A stretch of 64,000 nt of DNA from Mangrovimonas sp. TPBH4 (GTDB taxonomy: Bacteria > Bacteroidota > Bacteroidia > Flavobacteriales > Flavobacteriaceae), in NCBI RefSeq assembly GCF_001280505.1, contig NZ_LBIO01000058.1, forward strand, positions 147,033 through 211,032, read 5' to 3'. The position numbers and the translations under genes are program-made. Position 1 is the stretch's first letter, and each line of letters opens with the position of its first letter. Positions 43,822-52,939 of this stretch are shown piece after piece. The notes beneath the pieces were generated by a model that saw nothing but the letters and a program-made list of their open reading frames with translations, was not told the origin of the DNA and ran no database searches.

Positions 43822-44942
43822 ACTCTAAAATACATTTTTATTGCCAATATTACTCTATTTATTTCATCTTCAGTTAAATTGGACCCACTTGGAATACATA
43901 AACCTCTTTTGAAAAGGTCGCTTGAAACCCCATTCGTGTATGCTGGACTATTTTTGTAAATAGGCTGTAAGTGCATCGGTTTCCATAATGGTCGGGATTC
44001 TATATTTAGCTTTTCTAAATATATTCTTAAACCTTCTCTGGTTTTCTCTGAATCTAGAAGGAAGCATGTTAGCCATCGGTTGGATTTATAATTCGGAGGT
44101 TCATTTAGGAAAGCTATCTTGTCAATAAAATTTAATTGATCATGGTAGGTTTGGTAGTTGCTCCTTCGCTGTTGAACTCTTTCATCTAAAACTTTCATTT
44201 GTCCTCGGCCTATACCTGCAAGAACATTAGACATTCTATAATTATACCCAATTGTGGAATGGTGATATTCCGCAGCATTATCTCTGGCTTGGGTTGCTAA
44301 AAACAAGGCTCTTTCATTTAAGGACTTGTCTTTGGTTATAATTGCCCCTCCTCCAGAAGTTGTAATTATTTTATTGCCATTGAAGGAAAGAACAGAAATA
44401 AATCCAAATGTGCCACATTTTTGATTGCTGAAGGAGCTCCCCAAGGCTTCAGCACTGTCTTCAATGATGGGGATTTCATAATCTGATGCTATTTTATGAA
44501 TGTCTGCTACCAAATAGGGCATTCCATAGAGGTGAACCGTGATGATTGCTTTAGGTTTTTTATTCTTTGCAATTCTATCTTTTATGGCCTTTTCAAGGAG
44601 TTCCGGAGAGATATTCCAAGTTTCGGTTTCGCTGTCCACAAAAACCGGTTTTGCACCAAGGTAGGTTATTGGGTTTGCAGAAGCGGCAAAAGTTTTGCTT
44701 TGGCATATCACCTCGTCATTTGGGCCAATTCCTAAAAGGATCAAAGCTATATGGATTGCAGCCGTACCAGAACTTAGAGCCGTGGCATGACTGTTCATAC
44801 CCAAATAGGATTCCAAATCCTTTTCGAACCCCGTAACATTTGGTCCCAATGGAGCGATCCAATTGGTTTCAAATGCCTTATTAATATACTGTTGTTCTTT
44901 TCCTCCCATGTGAGGAGAGGAAAGCCATATCTTTGAGTTCAT
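43818..44942 (-). CDS. DegT/DnrJ/EryC1-type sugar aminotransferase
   Basis: 374 residues. The PLP lysine is Lys191 in SFNGNKIITTSGGGA, preceded by HLYGMP and EDSAEALGSS (Asp162 for PLP). GYNYRMSNVLAGIGRGQ is another family block. It fits PglE/WecE-like 4-amino transferases acting on UDP-4-keto sugars, and its overlap with the dehydratase gene makes the pair one functional unit (PglF-PglE). No PglD-type left-handed-helix N-acetyltransferase is present in the window. Confidence 0.9.
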   Translation of the reverse strand: MNSKIWLSSPHMGGKEQQYINKAFETNWIAPLGPNVTGFEKDLESYLGMNSHATALSSGTAAIHIALILLGIGPNDEVICQSKTFAASANPITYLGAKPVFVDSETETWNISPELLEKAIKDRIAKNKKPKAIITVHLYGMPYLVADIHKIASDYEIPIIEDSAEALGSSFSNQKCGTFGFISVLSFNGNKIITTSGGGAIITKDKSLNERALFLATQARDNAAEYHHSTIGYNYRMSNVLAGIGRGQMKVLDERVQQRRSNYQTYHDQLNFIDKIAFLNEPPNYKSNRWLTCFLLDSEKTREGLRIYLEKLNIESRPLWKPMHLQPIYKNSPAYTNGVSSDLFKRGLCIPSGSNLTEDEINRVILAIKMYFRV

Positions 44943-45215
44943 GCAATTGCTTTGTTGGTTCTGGCTATTTTATTGGATAGGGATAAATTCATTCAAATTT
45001 ACGGACTAATTAAAGGTTATGAAACAAATTCCCTTCAAAAAGTTTACTCACAAACTATAAATATCAGACAATACTTAGATTGCTCAAGAATAAAACCGAT
45101 AAATGGGAAGATTTTTACGTTTTCAATGTTAAGTTATTGTTTTTCAGTCATGTCTTTTCTTTAAAGTATTATTTTTATTATACATTTATGTTAGAGCCTT
45201 TAATTTTATTGTACC
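44943..45215. other. AT-rich divergent intergenic region
   Basis: This 273-base stretch separates the aminotransferase gene (minus) from the lone plus-strand gene. It shows no complete promoter, terminator or convincing small gene on either strand; short open frames are of non-coding type. TACATTTA near 45181-45188 is a weak -7 match for the plus-strand gene. Confidence 0.4.
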
Positions 45216-46448
45216 ATGAACAACCCATTTACCTCAAGTGCCTTTGTCAAATTATGGTCTAAATATTTCAACGAAAACCGAGATGTGGTTAAGTTTGATT
45301 TTATTCCAAATGTCAAATTTTTTAAAGGGAATTGGAAACCATTTTATATCAATGTTGGAAAAAATTTAACGAAAGGAGTATGTTATAACCTTAATTATGA
45401 AGCTAAGGATTATAAAAACAAGGTTTTCTTGGTTTATGATATTCCAGAGTATTTTAACGTCCCATCTCTGGATCAAAGTCAAACCGATTTAAGATGTAAA
45501 ACGATTTATCAATATGATGGATTTTTGTTGGATTTTAAAGACTACAGCACACCTCAGGAATACATCAAAAGTAGAATTAGTTCAAAAAATATAAGGGGGT
45601 ACAAGTCAAGGAAGCGAAGGTTGGAGGATTGCTTTAATATTTCCTATAAGTTTCACAATAGTGATTTAGATAGAACTTCATTTGAGGTGCTTTTTGAGCA
45701 ATTTCATGGATTATTGACAAAACGATTTGCCGACAAGCAATTCAATTATCATCACTTACAATCTAACAAATGGGAGTTTTATAGAGAATATGTTTTTGAA
45801 ATGCTTCAAAGGGAACAAGCTACTTTATTTGTTATTTATAATGGAAACTCACCTATAGCAATTACCCTAAACATAAATTCCGATACTATAGTATTTGTCT
45901 CAATCACAGTTTTTGATACAGATTACTATAAATTCAATATTGGAAAAATATCAATAATTAAAATTATAGAGTGGTGCTTTGAGCATAATATGAAAATTGC
46001 TGATTTCTCTAAAGGGTACTTTGATTTTAAGGAAGAATGGGGGAACGTTCAATATCATTTTGACTATCATATTTTGTATGATTCGAAATCGCTTTTTGCC
46101 AGAACGGTGGCCTGGAAATTAAGTTTGTTTTTTAAGTTCAAGCAATATTTAAGACAAAAGAATGTAAACATATTTTACAGACGCTTCCTGTTTCAATTAA
46201 AGTCTAGGAGAGACCGCTTGTATAATACCAAAATAAAAATTGAAAACATTGATGATTTTCAATTGGATCAAACCTTTACCACGGTGGATTTAGATGATTA
46301 TAAATCCGATTATTACAGAAAATATGTTTACTCGTTTCTATTTGCTAACCCAGAGCCGATTGAAAATATTAAAGTTTATAAAAAAATTAATGGGGACACC
46401 TTAGTGATAAATGGAGCTGAAAAATCACAACGAATCATACTTAATTAA
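45216..46448 (+). CDS. GNAT-type acyltransferase (BioF2/CelD-like)
   Basis: 410 residues and the only plus-strand gene in the whole polysaccharide cluster. The central part (about 120-310) has a GNAT_6-like pattern: YKSRKRRLED, the ATLFVIYNGNSPIAITLNI beta region, then DFSKGYFDFKEEWG, which resembles the acceptor-binding end of FemAB/BioF2-type acyltransferases. It is cytoplasmic. It may acylate an amino sugar, replacing the missing PglD acetyltransferase; this is inference. Its orientation and short overlap (8 bases) with the convergent ATP-grasp gene suggest late insertion. Confidence 0.65.
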   Translation: MNNPFTSSAFVKLWSKYFNENRDVVKFDFIPNVKFFKGNWKPFYINVGKNLTKGVCYNLNYEAKDYKNKVFLVYDIPEYFNVPSLDQSQTDLRCKTIYQYDGFLLDFKDYSTPQEYIKSRISSKNIRGYKSRKRRLEDCFNISYKFHNSDLDRTSFEVLFEQFHGLLTKRFADKQFNYHHLQSNKWEFYREYVFEMLQREQATLFVIYNGNSPIAITLNINSDTIVFVSITVFDTDYYKFNIGKISIIKIIEWCFEHNMKIADFSKGYFDFKEEWGNVQYHFDYHILYDSKSLFARTVAWKLSLFFKFKQYLRQKNVNIFYRRFLFQLKSRRDRLYNTKIKIENIDDFQLDQTFTTVDLDDYKSDYYRKYVYSFLFANPEPIENIKVYKKINGDTLVINGAEKSQRIILN

Positions 46449-47451
46449 TTCTTAGTAATCTATCGCATTTAGAGTACATTATATTAGGTTTGTATTTCAT
46501 GAATCTTGAAATATCTGAGTTTCCTTTTAGCCATTCAATATACATGGCCGAAGTGTTAACTCCTGCTTCATGTGAAAAGGGGTAACCGCCACCAAATCTA
46601 GGGTTTAATTCTAAAATATAAAGTTTGTTGTTTGTAAGGAATACATCACAGTCCAAATTACCAACGTGCCCAAGATATTTTGAAATTTGTTGGCCGCAAT
46701 CTTCGAATTTTTGATCAATTACAGAAATAGCCTTATCGGTTTCTCCAGATCTCATGTATAACTTTTTTCTAACAAAAGTACCTATATAATTACCGTTAAG
46801 ATCATTGACAATATCCATTCCAAATTCTTGACCAGGTATTTTTTCTTGTATTATCAATTCTTTGAATTTTTCTGGTAAATTGAAATTTTGGCAAGTAGTT
46901 TTTAGCTTAAGTTTTTGTAATTTGAATATAAGTTCAAGTTCTTCCATGTTGTTAGCAAACTCTAGCCCTTTGGAAGCACTTCCCCACCGAGGTTTAACAA
47001 CCAAAGGGAAGTTTAGTTCCTTTTTTTCTAAAGCCTTTTTTGTATCGTCAAGATTGTTGTAAGTAAGAGGAGAATTTAGTCCAATGGATTGAATGAAATT
47101 ATGTGTTTTTAGTTTGTCGTATGCTATATCAATAACCCTTTCATCAGAAATAATCACTTTTGTCCCTGTAGATTCCAGTTCTTCCTTATGCCTTGAAATG
47201 AGAGGTAATTCTAAGTCATTCAATGATATTACTGCATTAATATTGTGTTTTTTAATTGCCGATTTCAGCTCATCAATATAATTATTGGAATAAATGCTTG
47301 GAAAAAGTATAGCCCTATCGGCCTCCACCATAGCTGGAGCACTTGCGCTTAAATCCCCTGCATAAACGATACCGTCTCCATTTAAAGCTTGTTTGAAATA
47401 ATTGATTAAATAGGTGCGCCTACCTGCACATGTAAATAATATATTAATCAT
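46441..47451 (-). CDS. ATP-grasp ligase (carbamoyl-phosphate-synthase-like fold)
   Basis: 336 residues. An N-terminal Rossmann-like preATP-grasp domain (NILFTCAGRRTYLINYF, about 3-19) is followed by an ATP-grasp domain: VVKPRWGSASKG (about 151-162, ATP-binding Lys), IIQEKIPGQEFGMDIV and the Mg-binding ILELNPRFGGGYPFSHEAG (about 288-306). It should join a carboxylate to an amine or thiol using ATP. In this setting I infer ligation of an amino acid or acyl group to the amino sugar made by the neighbouring genes. It overlaps the sugar-phosphate transferase gene by 8 bases and is translated with it. Confidence 0.82.
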   Translation of the reverse strand: MINILFTCAGRRTYLINYFKQALNGDGIVYAGDLSASAPAMVEADRAILFPSIYSNNYIDELKSAIKKHNINAVISLNDLELPLISRHKEELESTGTKVIISDERVIDIAYDKLKTHNFIQSIGLNSPLTYNNLDDTKKALEKKELNFPLVVKPRWGSASKGLEFANNMEELELIFKLQKLKLKTTCQNFNLPEKFKELIIQEKIPGQEFGMDIVNDLNGNYIGTFVRKKLYMRSGETDKAISVIDQKFEDCGQQISKYLGHVGNLDCDVFLTNNKLYILELNPRFGGGYPFSHEAGVNTSAMYIEWLKGNSDISRFMKYKPNIMYSKCDRLLRIN

Positions 47452-48097
47452 AATCTATAAATGAATTTTCAGTCTTGAGGGTTCCAGTAAAATCTGGAAC
47501 AATATCATTCTCGGGAGAATAAATTCCATCCTTTTTGAATACTTTAAAAATGGTAGCAAAGATTATTTTTAAATCCAACTTGGATGAAATATTGCGGACA
47601 TACCACACATCCAAATTAAATTTTTCTTCCCAAGAAATGGAATTTCTACCATTTATTTGGGCCCAACCGGTAATCCCTGGCTTTACATCATGTCGTTGTT
47701 TTTGGAAATCGTTGTAAAGAGGCAAATACCTAACATGCAAAGGTCTTGGCCCAATAAGGCTCATGTCTCCCTTAATGACATTTATCAATTGGGGAATTTC
47801 ATCCAAAGAGTATTTACGTAAAAACATTCCTGTTTTAGTTAATCGTTCTTTTGGTGGAAGCAATTGCCCATTTGCATCTTTCCTATCGTTCATGGTTTTA
47901 AATTTAATAATTTTAAAGATGGCTTCATTTTTTCCGGGACGTTCTTGATAGAAAAAAAACTTGCCGTTATTTTTGAACCATAAAACAACTAGGATAATTA
48001 AAAAGAGAGGTGAAAGTAAAATCATTCCTATAGTAGCCAAAATGAAATCCATTGTTGGTTTTAGAAAATTAATGTAAAAAGATTGTTTTTGATACAT
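47444..48097 (-). CDS. Initiating sugar-phosphate transferase (PglC/WcaJ C-terminal type), copy 1
   Basis: 217 residues, the short monotopic form. One N-terminal re-entrant helix (about 11-31) precedes IIKFKTMNDRKD, IPQLINVIKGDMSLIGPRPL and HDVKPGITGWAQINGRN, the three family blocks that include the catalytic Asp/Glu pair region. The enzyme transfers a sugar-1-phosphate from UDP-sugar to undecaprenyl phosphate and so starts a repeat unit. Its neighbours (ATP-grasp gene and dehydratase/aminotransferase pair) indicate that a modified bacillosamine-like sugar is its substrate. A second copy is at 51143-51760. Confidence 0.9.
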   Translation of the reverse strand: MYQKQSFYINFLKPTMDFILATIGMILLSPLFLIILVVLWFKNNGKFFFYQERPGKNEAIFKIIKFKTMNDRKDANGQLLPPKERLTKTGMFLRKYSLDEIPQLINVIKGDMSLIGPRPLHVRYLPLYNDFQKQRHDVKPGITGWAQINGRNSISWEEKFNLDVWYVRNISSKLDLKIIFATIFKVFKKDGIYSPENDIVPDFTGTLKTENSFIDYD

Positions 48098-48106
48098 GTT
48101 TTGAAA

Positions 48107-49210
48107 TTATCTATATACACACCTCTTCATCGATTCATTGTTTTGTCGGTACGCAGGGAAATATTTGCAGGTCATTTTGTCCATATCTGAAACATTAGTT
48201 TTAAATACAGAGCATAACATATCATAAGCCTTTTGGTTGACAATTTTTCTTCCGGTATAATAAACAGAATCCTTATCATTAGGGAAGAAGGATTTTTTAT
48301 ATTTATAAAGGCTGTCATAGTTAGTTCTGCCCCCTCCTAAAACATAATAGTCCATATGGTTTTTCCTAGCCCATTTTATTACCTCCAATTTTAGAAAATC
48401 ATTTGGCCTTAGGTTAAAGTAATTAGATAGAGTGCCTCCTAAATAGGAAAACAATGTTGTGCCTGAAATCAATATTAATTCAGTAGAAATTGCGATGTTA
48501 TTAAAATATGTAAATGCAATTAAACATTTGCCCTTACTCAATTTAATTATGTTTTTCAAACAATGAATGGAGTAGAAGTATTCTCTTTCAGCATGGATTC
48601 TAGCCATTGTTTTTGTATAAATACCATGGAACAATTCTATTTTTGAATCCTCTATATCGCGAAAGACTATCTCTATTTTTAAATTGTTGGATATGCTTCT
48701 TCTGTAGTTGTTCCGTACTTTTTGTTTAAAGTTACTCCATTGATCCTTTTCGTTGATGATTGCGCCTCTTACATTGCTTAGGGTAGGAATTAATACTCCT
48801 GTATAAAAATCATAATTATTACATAAATTAAACCTGATAAACTCTGAAACAACATTGTTGTCTCGGTACCAATTGTCAACCAGCTCCCAGAATAGTAGTA
48901 GCCAACCCCGTGATAAAGTTCTGTTAAACAACGGGCCACTATAACCATAGGGGGAAATTACATCATAATATTGCTTTTCCTGATTTTGGCAGGTTATTTT
49001 TCTCAGTAAAAAGGGCATAACAATAATGATTTTCCCATCATTATTTTGCATAACAAAGCACCTTAAATTTCCTTCCGTAAGTTCATTAAGATTTGCATCA
49101 ATAATCCTGTAAAAAGGGTTGGTTATATCAAAAGACTCTAGAATTTCTAGATACTCAGTGAAATCGGATTCATTCTGTATTTTTTTTACAAGCAGTTCCA
49201 TGAAATTCAA
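48107..49210 (-). CDS. FemAB/GNAT-like acyltransferase
   Basis: 367 residues; the first ATG gives MNFMELLV, and MELLV four codons in is also possible. VRNNYRRSISNNLKIEIVF (about 184-202) and NDFLKLEVIKWARKNHMDYYVLGGGR (about 285-310) are the FemAB/GNAT_6 signatures. Its length and order resemble those of the GNAT encoded at 45216-46448. FemAB-like proteins in exopolysaccharide clusters are thought to transfer acyl or aminoacyl groups to sugars or peptides. It lies 9 bases upstream of the first sugar-phosphate transferase and is probably in the same operon. Confidence 0.7.
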   Translation of the reverse strand: MNFMELLVKKIQNESDFTEYLEILESFDITNPFYRIIDANLNELTEGNLRCFVMQNNDGKIIIVMPFLLRKITCQNQEKQYYDVISPYGYSGPLFNRTLSRGWLLLFWELVDNWYRDNNVVSEFIRFNLCNNYDFYTGVLIPTLSNVRGAIINEKDQWSNFKQKVRNNYRRSISNNLKIEIVFRDIEDSKIELFHGIYTKTMARIHAEREYFYSIHCLKNIIKLSKGKCLIAFTYFNNIAISTELILISGTTLFSYLGGTLSNYFNLRPNDFLKLEVIKWARKNHMDYYVLGGGRTNYDSLYKYKKSFFPNDKDSVYYTGRKIVNQKAYDMLCSVFKTNVSDMDKMTCKYFPAYRQNNESMKRCVYR

Positions 49211-49367
49211 ATTATATGTTATTGAATAGTATACATTGCTTATGAACTTTTACATTTAATTTTAAATTATTCTTTGTTTTCACATGAAACTAATCAGGCT
49301 TTTATGAAAGTAAGGAATATTTATATTGTTGTATATCATAAAGTTACTCCATGTACATCTTTTATTT

Positions 49368-51083
49368 CTATTTTTTTTGGATTTTGTTTGAGGCTTTTTT
49401 TGATATCAAAAAATCCCCAATGGCCAAATAGTCAAGTCCTGTAGAAAAAAAACAGCGAATGGCATCTTGTGGTGATTCTACAACCGGTTCACCCTGTATG
49501 TTGAAACTAGTATTTAATACGACAGGAATACCAGTGCGTTTACCTAAGTTTTCAATAAGATTATAGTATTGAGGGTGTAAATTTTTGTTAACTGTTTGAA
49601 GACGAGCACTGCCATCTACATGGGTCACGGCAGGTATGACAGATTGCTTTTCTTTAAGTACATTACAAACTTTTAGCATAAACGGAGCTTCAACGCTTAA
49701 ATCAAAAAACTCATTTTTAGCTTCCAAAATGGTAGAGGGAGCAAATGGTCTATAAGCCTCCCTAAATTTAACCTCTGCATTTATTTTGTCTTTCATATCT
49801 GGAAAGGCCGGATTTGCCAAGATACTGCGGCTCCCAAGTGCCCTTGGACCAATTTCCATGGCGCCTTGGAACCAGCCAATTATCTTGCCTTTTTCCAAGA
49901 GTTTGGCAGTTGTGTCGGAGATATCCTGATGTGATTCGTATTCCAGTTTAGCTCCTTTTAGTACTTTTTCAATGTCTTCATTGGAATAAGTTGTTCCTAC
50001 ATACGGGTTGAGATGTACAAAATTTCTTGGTTGTTTTAATATTCCATTGTACAAATAATATGCAGCACCAATTGCAGTGCCATTATCTCCTGCAGCCGGC
50101 ATTACATACACATCTTTAAATGGCCCTTCTTTTACTATCCTTCCATTCATAACACTATTAAGTGATACGCCGCCAGAAATAACCAAGTAATCGGCTTTTG
50201 TTTTTTTATAAAGGATATTGCAAATTTCTAGAACGCGATTTTCTAATACACGTTGAAAAGCTGCCGCAACATCCATATGGTGCTTTTGAAAATCTTCGTC
50301 TTTATTTCTAGGCTGGCCAAATACTTTGTAGAACTTTTCTGAGCACCGTCTCCAGCTCATATTTTGAAAATTGAAATAGCTTAAATCAAAAATTAATTGA
50401 CCTTTATTGTTAACGGTAACAATTTGTTCAACTTCTTTCAAAAATACGTTTGGATCACCCATTGGCGCTAGGCCCATTGTTTTTCCTTCATCATAACTCG
50501 TCCTAAAACCACAAAATTGGGTTACGGCTTCATAAAATGAACCTAAGGAATGAGGAAAGTAAGATTGTCCTAGACAGGTAATTGAATTGCCTTTTCCGTG
50601 GCCTAACCAGGTTGTTGCCCATTCACCAGAACCATCAACACCTAACAGGGCAGCTTCTTTATAGGGAGAGACATAAAAACTTCCTGCAGCATGACATAAA
50701 TGGTGCTGTATAAAATGGACTTTTGGCCCCGTTTTTTGATTGGTCCAATGATAGGAAAACCAATTCCAAAAGTCTTTTTGCTTATTGTAGCCATGAACAA
50801 GTTCATGATTAATAAATGGCTGTAAGGTTTTTAAGTGCTTAAGGCTATATGCGATTTTTTTGCCAAGGTTGTGGTTTGGCTTAATGGATACTGCAATATG
50901 GTCAATATCATGGTATGTAAGGCCTGCAATTTTTAAACACCGTTCAGTTGCTAATTTAGGAAAGGTTCTTGTGTGTTTATCACGGTTGAGGCGTTCTTCT
51001 TCAATAGCAGCAATTAATTTTCCATCCTCGATGATGCATGCTGTTGAATCATGGAAATAATAATTTAATCCCAGTATTACCAT
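49368..51083 (-). CDS. NodU/CmcH-family carbamoyltransferase
   Basis: 571 residues, standard length. The N-terminal Kae1-like half begins MVILGLNYYFHDSTACIIEDG and holds the metal-type His pair HHLCH (His127 and His131). A phosphate-binding GVDGSGEW (about 148-155) and GAGDNGTAIG-like AAGDNGTAIGAAY stretch lie in the middle, and the C-terminal YrdC-like half has GPRALGSRSILANP, LNTSFNIQGEPVV and IRCFFSTGLDYLAI. It makes carbamoyl-AMP from carbamoyl phosphate and ATP and transfers it to a hydroxyl, here most likely on a sugar of the polymer. The intervening 157 bases to the FemAB gene hold no feature. Confidence 0.9.
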   Translation of the reverse strand: MVILGLNYYFHDSTACIIEDGKLIAAIEEERLNRDKHTRTFPKLATERCLKIAGLTYHDIDHIAVSIKPNHNLGKKIAYSLKHLKTLQPFINHELVHGYNKQKDFWNWFSYHWTNQKTGPKVHFIQHHLCHAAGSFYVSPYKEAALLGVDGSGEWATTWLGHGKGNSITCLGQSYFPHSLGSFYEAVTQFCGFRTSYDEGKTMGLAPMGDPNVFLKEVEQIVTVNNKGQLIFDLSYFNFQNMSWRRCSEKFYKVFGQPRNKDEDFQKHHMDVAAAFQRVLENRVLEICNILYKKTKADYLVISGGVSLNSVMNGRIVKEGPFKDVYVMPAAGDNGTAIGAAYYLYNGILKQPRNFVHLNPYVGTTYSNEDIEKVLKGAKLEYESHQDISDTTAKLLEKGKIIGWFQGAMEIGPRALGSRSILANPAFPDMKDKINAEVKFREAYRPFAPSTILEAKNEFFDLSVEAPFMLKVCNVLKEKQSVIPAVTHVDGSARLQTVNKNLHPQYYNLIENLGKRTGIPVVLNTSFNIQGEPVVESPQDAIRCFFSTGLDYLAIGDFLISKKASNKIQKK

Positions 51084-51142
51084 AAATTTTTATATTAAAT
51101 TATTTTCAAAGCCTAATTATCTACATTTTATCCGATTTGTAA

Positions 51143-51760
51143 TTAAAATTTACTGTTGGGGCTACCCATAAATTCAGGTGTAATATCATTTTCAATGGTG
51201 TAAACATCCTCTTTATGAAGGACTCTAATGATACTCAAGTACATAATTTTCATGTCCAGTAAAAAAGATAAGTTATTAACGTACCAAATATCATATTCAA
51301 ATTTTTGCTCCCAACTTAAGGAGTTTCTGCCATTTACCTGAGCCCATCCGGTAATGCCTGGTTTTACATCATGTCTGTGCTTTTGTTTTTCATTATATCT
51401 TGGCAAATATCTTGGCAGGAGTGGGCGAGGACCAACTAAGCTCATATCACCTTTCATAACATTTAAGAGTTGAGGAATTTCATCCAACGAGAATTTCCTA
51501 ATAAATTCACCTATGGATGTAAGGCGCTGGGATTCTGGTAACAATTGTCCGTTGGAGTCCTTCTTATCATTCATGGACTTGAATTTTATAATGGTGAATA
51601 GTTTTTCACCTTTACCAGGTCGGTTTTGATAGTAGAAAGGCTGACCATCATTTTTAAACCATAATATTATCATAAAAGTGATGAACATTGGAAATAAAAG
51701 AACCATACCTAAGGAGGTAAGTATTATATCCAATATTCGCTTAAAAATAGACTGGTACAT
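51143..51760 (-). CDS. Initiating sugar-phosphate transferase (PglC/WcaJ type), copy 2
   Basis: 205 residues, similar to the first copy: FTIIKFKSMNDKKDSNGQLL, GDMSLVGPRPLLPRYLPR and RHDVKPGITGWAQVNGRNS are shared blocks. The two proteins are clearly paralogous but differ in many positions, so they may start different repeat units or serve one after the other. The gene begins 1 base after the GT4 gene upstream and is co-transcribed with it. Confidence 0.9.
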   Translation of the reverse strand: MYQSIFKRILDIILTSLGMVLLFPMFITFMIILWFKNDGQPFYYQNRPGKGEKLFTIIKFKSMNDKKDSNGQLLPESQRLTSIGEFIRKFSLDEIPQLLNVMKGDMSLVGPRPLLPRYLPRYNEKQKHRHDVKPGITGWAQVNGRNSLSWEQKFEYDIWYVNNLSFLLDMKIMYLSIIRVLHKEDVYTIENDITPEFMGSPNSKF

Positions 51761-51761
51761 A

Positions 51762-52913
51762 TTATGATTCTTCTAAACTTCTATAAAATTTCAGCAATTC
51801 GTTCCAAACCAAAGATTGTTGGTATTTGTTTACAATATTCTCTCTAGATCCCAGAGACATTTTAGTTCGGCAATCTGGGTTTTCTATCATGAATTTCATT
51901 GCATTGTATAATGCCTCTTCATTTTTTGGGGGGATAACTAGGCCATTTTCTTTATCCGTAATTATTTCATTACAACCATTAATATTGCTTACAATGCAGG
52001 GAAGTCCCATACAGCTTGCTTGTAATACCACGTTGGGAAATCCCTCTCGATAGCTAGGGAAGGCCAACACATTTGAAATAGCTACAAAAGGACGTATATC
52101 GGTTTGAGCTCCCGGAACAATAATGCTATTATTCTTTTTAATTATTTCTTCTGATGTATTGGAGATGGGATCCAAGTCGTCTTCTCGAGGCCCAACTATT
52201 AATAGTTTACTTTTAGGGTATGTTCTTGATAGGCGGTCAAAAGCAACAACCAATTCATTAATTCCTTTGTCTTTTACAATTCTTCCTAGGTAAATGAATA
52301 CAATGTCTGAATTGTCAATTTTAAGTTTTTGGCGTAATTCGCTTTTTTTAGATTCCGATATATTCCTAACATCATAATGCTGCTCATCTATGCCGTTCGA
52401 ACTTCCATTTGCAATTACACTAAGTTTTTCATTTGATGTAAATTTTAAATCTAAAATAGTGCGCTTTAATTCAAAAGAGTTAGGCAAAACATGGGTTGAG
52501 CATTTATAGGTTAATCTTTCTACATTATTTAATAATGTACGCTTTACTCCTTTTGCCTCAAGAAGAGGGAGCCCGGCAATGGTATGAACCCTATTTGGAA
52601 CTCCTGCAATTTTAGCAGCTAACATACCAAGGGTCCCTGCTTTTGGGGTGTGGGTATGAACAACAAAAGGCTGCTCCCTTTTAAAGAATTTATACAACTT
52701 ATAGGTTGCAATTAAATCTTGGATAGGAGTGATACTTCTTGTCATTTCGATGGCATGGATTCTAGCGTTCTCATTTTTTTCAACTAGACCTAGGCTTTCT
52801 CCCTTTCCTGAAACCCCAACCATTTCATAAAACTGGCCCATATATTTTAGCTGCCCTTTCAATAAATAGCATAAAGAGTTTGATATCGTAGTAATGCGTA
52901 TTATTTTTTTCAA
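51762..52913 (-). CDS. GT4-family glycosyltransferase
   Basis: 383 residues, GT-B fold. The N-terminal domain has HTHTPKAGTLGMLAAKIAG (acceptor side), and the C-terminal domain has IVKDKGINELVVAFDRL and the nucleotide-binding PSYREGFPNVVLQASCMGLPCIV. The last contains the E-x7-E pattern that retaining GT4 enzymes use for the NDP-sugar donor. It is predicted to act on the cytoplasmic face of the membrane on a lipid-linked acceptor; the sugar is unknown. It is separated from the cupin gene upstream by 26 bases. Confidence 0.88.
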   Translation of the reverse strand: MKKIIRITTISNSLCYLLKGQLKYMGQFYEMVGVSGKGESLGLVEKNENARIHAIEMTRSITPIQDLIATYKLYKFFKREQPFVVHTHTPKAGTLGMLAAKIAGVPNRVHTIAGLPLLEAKGVKRTLLNNVERLTYKCSTHVLPNSFELKRTILDLKFTSNEKLSVIANGSSNGIDEQHYDVRNISESKKSELRQKLKIDNSDIVFIYLGRIVKDKGINELVVAFDRLSRTYPKSKLLIVGPREDDLDPISNTSEEIIKKNNSIIVPGAQTDIRPFVAISNVLAFPSYREGFPNVVLQASCMGLPCIVSNINGCNEIITDKENGLVIPPKNEEALYNAMKFMIENPDCRTKMSLGSRENIVNKYQQSLVWNELLKFYRSLEES

Positions 52914-52939
52914 AGCGTGTAGGTTGTGATAATTAGGGG

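Noticed and set aside
44952..45262. Plus-strand open frames of 60-70 codons in the intergenic region before 45216
   Set aside because: Composition is not protein-like, there is no promoter or conserved motif, and the frames overlap one another and the real gene start.
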